Part shown: positions 17,111 to 29,761 of the stretch, in pieces
Layout of the letters: every line of letters begins with the position of its first letter
Position numbering within the stretch: position 1 is the first letter of the stretch
DNA from: Pararcticibacter amylolyticus
GTDB taxonomy: Bacteria > Bacteroidota > Bacteroidia > Sphingobacteriales > Sphingobacteriaceae
Direction: 5' to 3'
DNA: 56,613 nt
Assembly: GCF_003130405.1 (NCBI RefSeq)
Contig: NZ_QEAS01000018.1
Span: 33,926 to 90,538 of the forward strand
The notes under the pieces: model-generated
Told to the model about the DNA's origin: nothing
The model's database searches: none
What the model saw: only the letters and a program-made list of their open reading frames with translations
Made by a program: the position numbers and the translations under genes

Positions 17111-19294
17111 TTACTGAACGTTAAATTTTAAAAACCCATCCAGGAGGTGAATAACTGCATTGTTTGAGAGGTTATTACTGGATGGTAATACCACATTGAC
17201 AGTCGCCCCGGTCATATCTTTTATTTGCATACTATTCAGATGATTCGTGACAGTCACAAGAGTAGCGTCTCCGTTCCCGTTTTGAAGCAATGTGGTAAAT
17301 CCACCCTCCTTTTTTCCGTCGGGAACTACTGTGGCTTTCTGAATAATATGATAGCGTATAAAGGCATTTACCTTATCCTTATCTGCCTGTGCAGAGGGAT
17401 TCTCTGCTGATGGCAGATACCCTTCCGCAATTGCCTGGGTGATTGCTGTATTGCCGGGGACAAGGATGGTATACTGACTACCCGCTGTTACTCCTAAAAT
17501 TTCGCCTGAGTTTTTATTGTAGAGCTGCGAGTTGTTCAGGTAATTAAAAAATTTAGAAAATTGAGAGCCACTTGCGGTCCCAAGGTCCTTCAGATCTGTT
17601 CCTATCAGTTTCTCCGGATCCAGGAGTAAGCGATCAAGATAATACACGGTCCCGTTAGAGGCCGTCTTTTCAGTATTCACCACTGCCTGCTCTCCTTTTT
17701 CCTGGTTTCCTTTTGAAAATACCCTGCTACCTGCATACCGGATATATTCACCACCATAGGTTTCTGCTATTCCGCTTCCTCCAAGAGAGGTCACATCCTC
17801 GTTGATCAAATGAAGATTAAGGATCCGGCTAAGCTTTGTCCATGCCCCAGTTCCCGTAATCGTTGTTCCCCCTCCGGGAGCTTTATATTCCCACCGGTTA
17901 GCATCCAGGTTATAGATAAATCCGGCAGTTTTCAGTGCTTCATCCGAAACAAGAAAAAGGGTATATTTCAGGTTTGTATTGATAATTGAAGGTTTCAGCG
18001 ACACACTAAGGGCACGCGTCATAAGCGAATACCGCGGATCGAGATATGCTTTGCCGAAAACAGAACTGAACACATTGGCTTCCTGAACCTTGTTCGTTCC
18101 GTAAAACACCCCGTTGCTCAACACCTTCTTATCCGTTATATCTGTCTGGGGATCAAACAAGGCACCCTGTCCCTGGCCGTTTAACGTGGAAGAAAACTTA
18201 CCTGGCCAAACTGTTGTCGCCCACATATGGGCGTTCAGAAAGTCAAAAAGCACTTCCAGCGGCAGGTTGTCGAGAGATTGATAATGCTCTAACAGCACTT
18301 CACTCAGGTATTTATTCAATGCTTCATTGGAGGGTGCGAACATCGAAAACCCATCTCCCTGACCATCGTTATCAAAAAACTTCAGGAAGTTTTCATTATT
18401 GGGAGAATACGACAGCCCTGAATTAAAAACTTTGACCAAAACGCTTTTATTCGTGCCGCTGATCTGCTGGTATTTCGCTGTCGCGTCCGCGTTTGACAGG
18501 TAAGAAACCATGAATTTGTCGAAGATTGCCTTAAAGCCTGAATATTCCGGCTTTTGTCCCAGGTATTCGTCTATATTAGGGAGGGGCTCAATAACCGAAT
18601 TGATCTCATGGATCACTCCGTTCTCGGCTATGATGTCTTTATTAACAACCGCTGCCTGCGCAACATTAAAACCGGTAAAATCAGATGAAGGATAGAAATA
18701 CTTATAATCGCTCTCAGAGAGTCCCTTCGCAGCGAAATAATTGTTCAGGAAATAGGGAATATACTTATTGTTATTATCTTCTTTTACATAGTAGCCTCCC
18801 GAAACCCTGTTATTCCTGTTTGAAGATACGACTAGTTGGTTCTGGTTATTGATTTCCGTTTCAAGTGCCCCCCTGTAAAATGTCGTTCTCCTCTTAAAAG
18901 CCATACCGGGATCCCAGCCCGAAAGGCCCTGCACATCTGCAAGGTGATCCGTTTTAAAGGCGTTGTAGACAAGAGAGTATCTGACAATTGCTGAAGCCGC
19001 TTCTTCTGGTATATCACCAGCCTTACTGATACCTTTCTGCTCAAAATACTTCTGAAAGGCATCATCATTTGGCGCAAAAATGGTCCAGTAACCGGCAGAG
19101 CTGAGGATGTCCTTATAGCCAGCCTTATCAATACAGGTTAAGAAGCTGTCAAAGTTCTTCCTCGCTTTAAGTTGCTGGTAAATCGGATCCGCGAGCCAGT
19201 CCGGCCTGCCGTAAAAGTCGTCAAACGCTTCTTTCCGGCAACCTGAAAACACTAAGGCCAGGGACAAAAAACACACTAAACGCTTAAAAATCAT
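17111..19294 (-). CDS. Large four-FAS1 lipoprotein, first gene of Module I
   Basis: 727-aa lipoprotein from the ATG at 19294 (MIFKRLV; lipobox VFSGC, Cys about 19). An upstream in-frame TTG at 19330 would add 12 residues ahead of the signal peptide and is less likely. Four FAS1 domains are visible: about 48-240 (WTIFAPNDDAFQKYF, closing NGVIHEINSVIEP), about 252-405 (FSMFAPSNEALNKYL, closing NGVFYGTNKV), about 420-560 (YTLFLVSDEAL, closing NGTVYYLDRLLL) and about 578-725 (YTILVPGNTAITQAI, closing NAVIHLLDGFLKF). After the Cys comes DDFYGRPDWLADPIYQQL, a phrase nearly repeated in the Module II paralogue at 46017. There is no CBM-like tail. It leads the operon behind a leader of about 225 nt. 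The role is unknown; cell-surface adhesion or glycan capture is plausible. Confidence 0.87.
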   Translation of the reverse strand: MIFKRLVCFLSLALVFSGCRKEAFDDFYGRPDWLADPIYQQLKARKNFDSFLTCIDKAGYKDILSSAGYWTIFAPNDDAFQKYFEQKGISKAGDIPEEAASAIVRYSLVYNAFKTDHLADVQGLSGWDPGMAFKRRTTFYRGALETEINNQNQLVVSSNRNNRVSGGYYVKEDNNNKYIPYFLNNYFAAKGLSESDYKYFYPSSDFTGFNVAQAAVVNKDIIAENGVIHEINSVIEPLPNIDEYLGQKPEYSGFKAIFDKFMVSYLSNADATAKYQQISGTNKSVLVKVFNSGLSYSPNNENFLKFFDNDGQGDGFSMFAPSNEALNKYLSEVLLEHYQSLDNLPLEVLFDFLNAHMWATTVWPGKFSSTLNGQGQGALFDPQTDITDKKVLSNGVFYGTNKVQEANVFSSVFGKAYLDPRYSLMTRALSVSLKPSIINTNLKYTLFLVSDEALKTAGFIYNLDANRWEYKAPGGGTTITGTGAWTKLSRILNLHLINEDVTSLGGSGIAETYGGEYIRYAGSRVFSKGNQEKGEQAVVNTEKTASNGTVYYLDRLLLDPEKLIGTDLKDLGTASGSQFSKFFNYLNNSQLYNKNSGEILGVTAGSQYTILVPGNTAITQAIAEGYLPSAENPSAQADKDKVNAFIRYHIIQKATVVPDGKKEGGFTTLLQNGNGDATLVTVTNHLNSMQIKDMTGATVNVVLPSSNNLSNNAVIHLLDGFLKFNVQ

Positions 19295-19527
19295 GATGGT
19301 ACAAATAATTGGTGTTTGAAAATAACGCAATAGCGTTCGGGTACAGCATTTTCCATGCTGTTACAATGCTTAAAAAGCTACGCTGTGAAATTGATTGACA
19401 ATCCTATCCGACGGAAAGGGCAATGAAAGTAAATATTATCTCATATTAGTTATTGGTTGTTTAATTTAGTTAATCTTGGTTTTGATACAGTACAAACAAG
19501 ATAAATGGGTTTACCCTGTTTATATTG
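19295..19527 (-). promoter_or_regulatory. Long structured 5' leader of Module I
   Basis: If copy B of the promoter element is used, the mRNA has about 225 untranslated nt. Visible hairpins are CAGCAT/ATGCTG around 5 nt at 19344-19360 and AACGC/GCGTT around 4 nt at 19324-19337, close to the start codon. I recognise no known riboswitch. Confidence 0.35.
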
Positions 19528-19572
19528 CTAAGCTAATCACGACCCGTGCCTGCCGCAACCTGTAGTGTCCTG
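19528..19572 (-). promoter_or_regulatory. Composite promoter-like element, copy B (Module I)
   Basis: Minus-strand CAGG-N6-CAGGTTGC at 19572-19555. Exactly 20 bases separate its TTG from TAGCTTAG (19535-19528), a good fit to the -33/-7 arrangement of Bacteroidota primary promoters. The implied start is near 19520, upstream of the large FAS1 gene. Confidence 0.6.
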
Positions 19573-19929
19573 CCCGGATGGGTAATGTAAAAATGACACT
19601 TAAATGATCGCCGGGCTAAAACCTGCCCCAAAACAACAAATAGACCGTTTTTTGCTTTAGCAACTCATTCCCCTGAATCGGGCTTTTTTTTAAAAAAAAC
19701 AACTTTGTTACAAATATTGATAAACAAGCGATCAGGTCACGTCCCCCTCCTCGCCCTGTAACTCCTTATCGTGATCTTTATACGAGTGGAAAGTTTAGAG
19801 TTGAAAGTTCAACATGTTCTTTAAGATTTCGAAGCGGACCAAAGGGCGAAACACCGCCCCCCCGAGCCAGTCATTTTGAGCGACAGCGGAGGGCTGACGG
19901 GAAAGAGGGTAAAAAAGTAAATAGCAATC
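19573..19929. other. Gene-free stretch between the GH2 cluster and Module I
   Basis: No supported gene. It holds small inverted repeats (GTTGAA/TTCAAC at 19800-19813; GGGCG/CGCCC near 19844-19859) and an eight-T plus eight-A palindromic tract near 19685-19702. None is a convincing terminator for the GH2 gene ending at 19930, although the GGGCG hairpin is followed by TTT on the minus strand. Confidence 0.5.
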
Positions 19930-22832
<2,903 letters not shown>

Positions 22833-22836
<4 letters not shown>

Positions 22837-25799
22837 CTTATGGGACTGTAAATATCTGCTTCTATAATGCTGATCGTGCCTTTCGAAGCGATCCCGGTTT
22901 GTGTTACTCCATCATCAAGTTTTTTTCCGTTCATCTCAACTTCAGCGGAAGATGCCCGGCTTTGCAATGCGCCATCTCTAAGGCGCACTGTTACTGTCTT
23001 TCCTTTAACAGGAGGCCATGATACATCAAAATAGCCGAGACTTTTCTCTGTAAGGCCTTTAAAAACTTCCTTATTATCGACAAGGATGCTAATCGGATAC
23101 GATTTGCTCCGGAAATTATTAAATTTAAAAGACATCCCTTTCACCAGCACCTGTTTCTCAAGGGTGTATTTAATCCATGCTGTACTAAGATTTCCGTCAT
23201 TGGCCCAGTCTGAAAGCTCATTATCGTCGTAACTCGCTTTGGTGCGGTCGTTATTTGCACCGGCCTCAGCGCTGACAACTTTTACCGATTTACGAATGTC
23301 CGTATATGTTGGTTCATCGGGGGCAGGTCCCCGCTTCATTAGGGAAGGAAGGCCTTCGGCCGGATTGAAGACAGAGAGCCCCTTTGATACCGGAACGGGC
23401 TGAGAGCGGATAGTAACCTTCGCGGATTCCAGCCCTTCGGAAGCTGCGGAAACTGTAATGGTTCCGGCTGCAGCGAGAGAACGGATCAGAACCCGGTTGA
23501 CTCCGCATTCAACAGGGAGCGACTTTGAAAGGATATAATTCTCCGGTCCCTGGGCTATGCCGCCCCTCCATTCCGCCGGTCCCTCCAAGCTGAAATGAAT
23601 CATATCAAGCGCCGTCGGACAACGTCTGCCAATACTATCCACCACTTCTACCTGGATTAAAGCCATATCTGCACCGTCGGCCTTCAAACCTGTCGGGTGC
23701 TGCATAACTGTTAGCTTTAATGCTTTTGATATTCCTGCAGTAGAAAGGCTTGTTTCAGCCAGCTTTTTATTTCCGGCGTCAAACGATACGGCCCGGATTA
23801 TTCCCTGCTCCCACTTTACATTCTTAAAGGTAAACAGGAAACCGTTACTCCGCTCTCCGAAACCTAAGGGTTTATTATTTACAAACAACCGGACTCTCTC
23901 GCCCGCAGCTACCACATATACATTTTTCTGTACACCATGCTTATAATTCCAGTGCCCGATAATATGAATACCACGTTTGTCGGGATTCACCCATCCATCC
24001 CACATTACCTTGTGCGCATAGAAACCATCCTTGGGAATCCTCATAGCATCTACTTCTCCGCTGCGCCTGTAGTTTTCGGCTCCTCTGAAATGAGTATTTG
24101 AATCAGAGAATATAATATTGACTCCTCCCGAACTAACCCGCTCTCCTGTTCCCGGTCTTTCACGCCAGAACTCATACGAGCGAACGACATCTTCTATAGC
24201 ATGCGAATCCTGATTGCGGTTATACGCCTGTGCATCTGCACCCTTGTAAAGGGGGCCTGCACCGTCTTTATGATAAGGGGGGCTATATTCATCCCAATAT
24301 TTACGTAAACCTTCATCTCTTGAATATTCCATAGCCCAGAGCGGTTTACCCGCACTTTTATTGATATACAGCATTTCGCCGCCATACTCTGCTTCGTCTA
24401 TATCAAGCATTTCCCGTGAGCCGATAGCCCGGCCGCCGTAGGGATCAACCTCGTCACGTATCTCCTTCATCTCCAGCATGTGTGCCCTGCTGATTGACTC
24501 ATTGCCACACTCATAAAAGAGAATACCCGGATTATTCCGGTTATATATGATAGCGTCGTGCATCAGGGCTTTACGCTGCTCCCAACGAGGCCCCTCAATG
24601 TCCTTCTCGGCGTCGCCCGCGGGCATAGCTCCGATCAGGCCCATCCTGTCACACGATTCGACGTCCTGCTTCCAGGGCGTGATATGCATCCATCTTACCA
24701 GGTTGGCATTACTCTCCACCATCAGGCCGTTGCTGTAATCGCTCAGCCAGGGAGGAACAGAGGCACCGACCGCAGGCCATTCGTTGCTAGTTCTCTGAGC
24801 ATACCCTTTCATCATGAGCACCCGGTCATTTAAATAAACCATGCCATTTTTGAAAGCTGTTTTTCTGAACCCGGTCCTGGTAACCACTTCATCGACAATC
24901 TGACTATTACTGATTAACCTCGTGGAAACATCATAAAGATATCCATATCCCCAGCTCCAGAATTTAAGATTATCGACAGATGCTGATGCTTCAAGTTCCT
25001 TCAGCTCACCCGGGTGTATGGTGTCTGGCAAACTTTTGAACGTTTTCACAATGCTGCCATCCATATCGCGTATCTCCGTTTCAAGAAACACCGGAATAGC
25101 ATAGTCGTGGTCATTTTTCACCTGTGAAGAGGCATGAATCACTGCTGATTTTTTTGGAATGTCAAAGTCTTTGGCATAGATATAAACACCCCTGGTTTTC
25201 AGGAAAGAAAATAACGGCAAAGTTTGGTATAACTTGCCGGTTGTGTGCAGCCAGACATTCTTGGCAATCCCGCCATAGTTCGCGTTAAAATTCTTATCAT
25301 TCCATTGAAAACGCGAGCCGCTTGCCTTTTCATGGTAATCCCAGGAGTTATCAGTCCTTACCGCGAGAACATTTTCTCCCGGCTGCAGGATGTCTGTGAT
25401 GTCAAGGCCAAACGCCATGGCGCCATTCTCATGTCGTCCGATAAATTTACCGTTCAGGTAAAATTCACCGGCCTGACGGATACCCTCAAATTCAAGGAGT
25501 ACTTTTCCGTCACCACTCCCGGGAGGCAACTCAAAGTGTTTCCTATACCAGGCAATCCCTGTTGACAGCTGGTCAATTGCCACTTTAAATGCTTCATCCT
25601 CATTCCATGAGTGAGGCAAAGTAACCTGTTTCCATGATGAATCATCAAACTGCGGTGTCTCCGCACCTTCAGTATCACCCCTGAATATTTTCCAATCCGG
25701 ATTAAAGTTATATCGATGGCGTACCTGGCCGGATGCTGAAAATTCAAATGCTTCTGATAGGAGGATGGCAACTAAAATGCTAAAAAATGTCTTTGACAC
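22833..25799 (-). CDS. GH2-family beta-galactosidase-like enzyme with C-terminal beta-sandwich domains
   Basis: Exported 988-aa GH2 enzyme starting at GTG; no internal ATG fits, because the signal peptide begins at once (MSKTFFSILVAILL). Sugar-binding domain about 28-190 (TLPHSWNEDEAFK, GIAWYRKHFELP), Ig-like domain about 205-310, TIM barrel about 315-600 with acid/base Glu in YECGNES (about 434) and nucleophile Glu in LWAMEYSRDEG (about 491). Beyond about 640 come Ig-like/DUF4982-type domains and a final beta-sandwich near 850-985 (LSTAWIKYTLEKQ, VTVRLRDG) resembling F5/8-type binding modules. It lies 21 nt after the upstream GH2 and overlaps the next by 4 nt. Exact glycosidic activity is not determined. 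Confidence 0.88.
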
Positions 25800-25820
25800 A
25801 GCTTTTCCTTATAATTCTGA

Positions 25821-28691
25821 CTAATCCGTTAATATGTTCTCTTTGGGCATCACGAACTGCTTATTATCCCCTTCCTGCTTTGGAAGGCCGAAATAAAAGA
25901 ACAGGGTGCGTTTCTTTGAGCCTTCTATCCTGTTGAGTTCACTCTGCGGACCAAGTCTCGATGCATCTGCACTGATATTTAAAGCCAGCTTCGTACCAGT
26001 CGGCGGTATAGCATCAAGAAAAGAAATATTGCCCGGCGGAAGGCCCGGGTGTGACGTAATACCAGATAATGCATAAAAATCAAACAGCCGGACAAACAGG
26101 TCATCGTCCTTGCTGGCAACAGTGAACTTTCCTTCCACCGTGTTCATTTCCATCCAGATCACATCAGCATAGTAGCCTTTAAACTCAGGATAGATCCAGG
26201 GTGCGCTCCCAGTGTGGGTATCATTGTTCCGGTTTTCCCATACATTGTAAGTAACGCCCTGTGGGCGGTTCTTCCACACCCTGTAAGGCCCCTTGCCAAG
26301 CCATTTGGCCCCGAGCACAAAGTTTTCCGGATAATTAAAGCTGATCCCGGCAAAAGGGAAACTCCCGTTCAGGGCATGCTCATAGCTCATCTCCAGCCAG
26401 CCGGAGCCATACATTTTCCAGCGCACGTATTTCAGATCGCCCGAATAAGAGGCTTCCACCACATGAGTCTCTCCTTCCTGGTAATGTTTCAGCCCGGTGA
26501 ATGAAGCACTGCCACTGACCAGAACAGGGCCGTTTGCAAATGAGAGCCTCGCACTGTAGTCATTGGCAAGACGGCTCAGCTTTCCATCTTTCTTACTGAA
26601 CGTCACTGAAATGCCGCTTGCCTTCATTGTAATGCTTGAGTCCGTTTCGGCCGTTTCTACCGGGGAAATGCTTTTAGTCATCACCAGGCTATCGAGCAAC
26701 TGCTCATTTTTTTTGATCTTCCACACCCATTTGTAAATCTCATTATTGAATCGATCGGTTGCAGAAAACGTTAGGGCATCATAATCTCTCCAGTTGCCGG
26801 GAAGGTTAAGTTTTATTATTCCTTTTGCGATGGGTGTAACCGAAGGGGCCTTCACAGAGCCTTCCTTCTGCACATCGTAATCCCTGAAATAGTCCTTCGG
26901 CTTTTTAAAGTTCACTAATTGCCATTTATAGCTGCACTGGTTGAGATTTGTAAAGTGGTAACGATTTTCCACGGGTATTTCTCCCCGGAAATCTGCCGGG
27001 AGTTCTTTCAGGGTAATATGAACAGGAGAATATATTTCCCGGATGGCGTTTACGCTGCCTTCCCGTTCGCGATGAGGGCCGACAAGGCCGTCGGGGGCAT
27101 TTACTCCATTGACATCAATGATATTGTTCTGATCTGTTCGTACAATGCCCTCATCCACCAGCGCCCAGATGAAACCACCGGCACCTTTCTTTGCATTCCA
27201 GTGCAGTTCCCAGATGTCGGCAAGACCAGCCGCCCCTCCCCCGTCGTCCTGGGAATGTAAGAACTCAGTGGTCATATAGATATTAGTATCCGCCAGGATC
27301 TTCTTCGTACTGTAATAGTCTTCATAATGATTACAGTCGATCCCTCCAAAAGCATTTCCCGGTTTGTGATGGGCATGAATTACAGGACGTTTGGATAAGT
27401 CGTACATTCCATAATGGCTGTCCAGTGCAAAATTGTGTCCTCCTTCATTCCCGTTACTCCAGAAAATGATGGATGGATGGTTGACATCCCGGATCACCAT
27501 CTCTTTTACAAGCGGTGCACCAGCCTTTGTGCTATAGGCCTTTTGCCACCCGGCAAGCTCGTCGAGTACATAGAGGCCCAGGGAATCGCATATATTAAGG
27601 AAGCTCTGATCAGGAGGGTAATGTGAGCAGCGAACGGCATTCATATTCATCTCTTTAATCAGCTTCACATCGTTCAGATCGATTTCAGGATTAACAGTTC
27701 TGCCGGTCTCCGGCCACCAGACATGCCGGTTCACTCCTTTCATCTTGATTTTGGTGCCATTGAGATAAATGCCATCCTGCTTCCTGACTTCGATGGTGCG
27801 GAAGCCAAACTTTTCAACAGTCTGGTATAACACCTTACTGCCATCTTTCAGCGATAGCTTTGCCGTATACCGGTTAGGGGTTTCGGCAGTCCACAGAGCG
27901 GGATCCCTGACCTTCGTTTTCAGGTTTACCATGGAATCGCCCCCGTTGCTGATGCCATTTATAATAGCGGCCACTTTACCCGTCGCATCAAGGATCTCGG
28001 CAGAGAGAGTTCTCCCGGGAGCTGCATTTTTCAGGTAGACATTCATGTTGAAAGAGCCATCGGCTTTCGCGTCAATAGCTGTCCAGTCTATATGTTCTTT
28101 CGGGAGGGCCTCCAGGTAAACAGGGCGAAAGATCCCGCCAAACACCCAGTAATCGGCAAGACGCTCTGCATTGTTCACGGATTGATCTGAAGACATCTTA
28201 CTTACCGTTACTTCAAGCTGATTTTGCTTACCAAACCGCACCTTGTCGTTGATGAGATACTTAAACCGGTAAAAAGATCCCTGGTGGACAGGCCCGGCCT
28301 TTTGCCCGTTGATCTTCACCTCCGTATCCGTCATGGAGCCTTCGAAGACGATATAAATATCTTTTCCCTGCCATGACAACGGCACATTGAACGAATGCCT
28401 GTAGATTCCTTTCTCGTCCTCAAACCGGAAGTTTTTCCCGTATGTAACATAGTCGCGCCCGTAATTGTAGGCGCCAAAGCCTTGCTGCTCCCAGTGAGAA
28501 GGAACTTCGATCTTCGACCATACCCCACTTTTCCGTCCCCCCGTACACCAGAAATCCCAGGTTACAGTGTGACGGTTGTCGGTACCCGAAAGGTAAAAGA
28601 CCTCTTTTTGAGAATTATTTTCCTGTGCCATGCCGGGAGAGGCAGACAGGAGAATCGACGTAAATGCTGCGAGAATATATGTAAATTTCAT
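25821..28691 (-). CDS. GH2 beta-galactosidase (LacZ-like, five-domain)
   Basis: Exported 956-aa enzyme with the full LacZ-type layout: signal peptide ending GMAQ; sugar-binding jelly roll about 30-195 (EVPSHWEQQGFGAYNY, GIYRHSFNVP); Ig-like domain; TIM barrel with GVNRHVWWPETGR (about 319-331) and CSHYPPDQSFLNICD (about 355-369); acid/base Glu in WSNGNEGGHN (about 416); nucleophile Glu in YMTTEFLHSQ (about 476). The C-terminal half has the second Ig-like and beta-galactosidase small-chain domains. It is the closest of the three GH2 proteins to classical beta-galactosidases and would release galactose from beta-galactan side chains. It lies 23 nt after the GH43-like gene. Family and fold are secure; the preferred linkage is unknown. 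Confidence 0.92.
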   Translation of the reverse strand: MKFTYILAAFTSILLSASPGMAQENNSQKEVFYLSGTDNRHTVTWDFWCTGGRKSGVWSKIEVPSHWEQQGFGAYNYGRDYVTYGKNFRFEDEKGIYRHSFNVPLSWQGKDIYIVFEGSMTDTEVKINGQKAGPVHQGSFYRFKYLINDKVRFGKQNQLEVTVSKMSSDQSVNNAERLADYWVFGGIFRPVYLEALPKEHIDWTAIDAKADGSFNMNVYLKNAAPGRTLSAEILDATGKVAAIINGISNGGDSMVNLKTKVRDPALWTAETPNRYTAKLSLKDGSKVLYQTVEKFGFRTIEVRKQDGIYLNGTKIKMKGVNRHVWWPETGRTVNPEIDLNDVKLIKEMNMNAVRCSHYPPDQSFLNICDSLGLYVLDELAGWQKAYSTKAGAPLVKEMVIRDVNHPSIIFWSNGNEGGHNFALDSHYGMYDLSKRPVIHAHHKPGNAFGGIDCNHYEDYYSTKKILADTNIYMTTEFLHSQDDGGGAAGLADIWELHWNAKKGAGGFIWALVDEGIVRTDQNNIIDVNGVNAPDGLVGPHREREGSVNAIREIYSPVHITLKELPADFRGEIPVENRYHFTNLNQCSYKWQLVNFKKPKDYFRDYDVQKEGSVKAPSVTPIAKGIIKLNLPGNWRDYDALTFSATDRFNNEIYKWVWKIKKNEQLLDSLVMTKSISPVETAETDSSITMKASGISVTFSKKDGKLSRLANDYSARLSFANGPVLVSGSASFTGLKHYQEGETHVVEASYSGDLKYVRWKMYGSGWLEMSYEHALNGSFPFAGISFNYPENFVLGAKWLGKGPYRVWKNRPQGVTYNVWENRNNDTHTGSAPWIYPEFKGYYADVIWMEMNTVEGKFTVASKDDDLFVRLFDFYALSGITSHPGLPPGNISFLDAIPPTGTKLALNISADASRLGPQSELNRIEGSKKRTLFFYFGLPKQEGDNKQFVMPKENILTD

Positions 28692-28714
28692 TAGAAGGAT
28701 ATTATTATACCGGC

Positions 28715-29755
28715 CTATTGTGCTGCACGGCTGTTTATTTCATTCTTAGCTAAGCGGATCATCACCGGCTGATCCCGGTCACAGCTTATCTTTTCGCCGT
28801 CGTATTTAAGCTCCGCCACCTGGATCAGGCTTCTTTTTGACTCGATTGAGTTATCAGCCGCGGGTTTATCTTTCCGCCGGCCCGGATGGGTGAAGTAGAA
28901 GACAAATGCACGGCCGCCGCTTACCACGACATCGGCATGCCCGCCAATCGCCTGATCTTCGGCACCAGTGCCGGGCTCTCCGAGGATTTTCTGATCCTGT
29001 CTCTTCCAGTGTACCAGGTCGTCAGAGGAATAGAAGACCATCCCGGCCCAGACATCGACGAGCATCCAGTATTTATTCTTCCAGAAAAAAACCTTGGGAC
29101 CCTCTCCTCTTTCACCGAGCGCTTTCCCCTTGTCCTGCCAGGTATAAAGATCCCTGCTGTCGGCATAATAGATGGACTTCCGGTCTCTCTCGTTGTTGTA
29201 CCACATTCGCCAGCTGCCATCAGGCAGCCGGAAAACCGTCGCATCGATCACTTTATCGGATGTGAGCTTCACCTCCGACTGAAATTCCCAGTGGAACAGG
29301 TCGCTGCTGGTAAGATGAACGATACTCCGGGGATGGGACCAGTCGGTAAAAGTGCCGGGTACATACGTCAGATACATGTGATAGGTACCCTGGTATTCCA
29401 GTACGTCTGGTGCCCAGTAAGTATACCCTTTGTCGGGCCTGTAATTGATAACTGCGGTATCCAGATATTTCCATGAGGCGCCGCCATCCGACGATTCCGC
29501 AATGCCAATGCGCGTTCCATGCACCCATGTTACTCCGGTCTCACCTTCTGCCGTGGCACGACGGTTGGTGTAAAACATCCACCATTTTTTTAACTTACTG
29601 TTCCAGATGATAACCGGGTCGGCGGCTCCGTCATAGACAGGGTCGCGGTATAAAGGTTTTGCTGCGATCTTTCCTTTTTTCTGTGCAGTCGCGGGGTCAG
29701 ACAATGCCAGGAGTACAGATACAGCAAGAAGCAGGAGTATTACCGTTCGATTCAT
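28715..29755 (-). CDS. GH43-like beta-propeller glycosidase
   Basis: Secreted 346-aa five-bladed propeller (signal about 1-25, ending TAQ). It shows the three-acid pattern of clan GH-F/J enzymes: Asp in AADPVI (about 46) as candidate base, Asp in VIDATVF (about 171) as candidate modulator, and Glu in RGEGPKVF (about 218) as candidate acid. Blade motifs include WWMFYTNRR, YWAPDVLEYQGTYHMYLTY and SWRMWYNNE. This fits GH43 or a related family; arabinosidase, xylosidase or galactosidase activity are all possible. It is not closely similar to the other propeller protein at 1446-2519. It starts 6 nt after the sulfatase stop and ends 23 nt before the first GH2, so it is clearly within the operon. 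Confidence 0.75.
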   Translation of the reverse strand: MNRTVILLLLAVSVLLALSDPATAQKKGKIAAKPLYRDPVYDGAADPVIIWNSKLKKWWMFYTNRRATAEGETGVTWVHGTRIGIAESSDGGASWKYLDTAVINYRPDKGYTYWAPDVLEYQGTYHMYLTYVPGTFTDWSHPRSIVHLTSSDLFHWEFQSEVKLTSDKVIDATVFRLPDGSWRMWYNNERDRKSIYYADSRDLYTWQDKGKALGERGEGPKVFFWKNKYWMLVDVWAGMVFYSSDDLVHWKRQDQKILGEPGTGAEDQAIGGHADVVVSGGRAFVFYFTHPGRRKDKPAADNSIESKRSLIQVAELKYDGEKISCDRDQPVMIRLAKNEINSRAAQ

Positions 29756-29761
29756 AGCATC

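Larger units (their letters stand above)
4024..19294 (-). repeat. Module I of the duplicated FAS1/SusCD block
   Basis: Seven genes in the order large FAS1, SusC, SusD, medium FAS1, small FAS1, SusC, SusD. Each matches, in order and domain layout, a gene of 32943-48239. The copies are diverged paralogues, so this is an old duplication or two related acquisitions. Confidence 0.85.

Noticed and set aside
19685-19702. Run of eight T then eight A as a possible terminator or origin-like element
   Set aside because: No stable GC stem adjoins it on the minus strand, so it does not qualify as an intrinsic terminator, and there is no other origin feature.
19871-19905. Segment containing TCATTTTGAGCGACAGCG that recalls common Bacteroidota intergenic repeats
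   Set aside because: I found only one copy in this window and cannot show that it is a repeat without a genome search.
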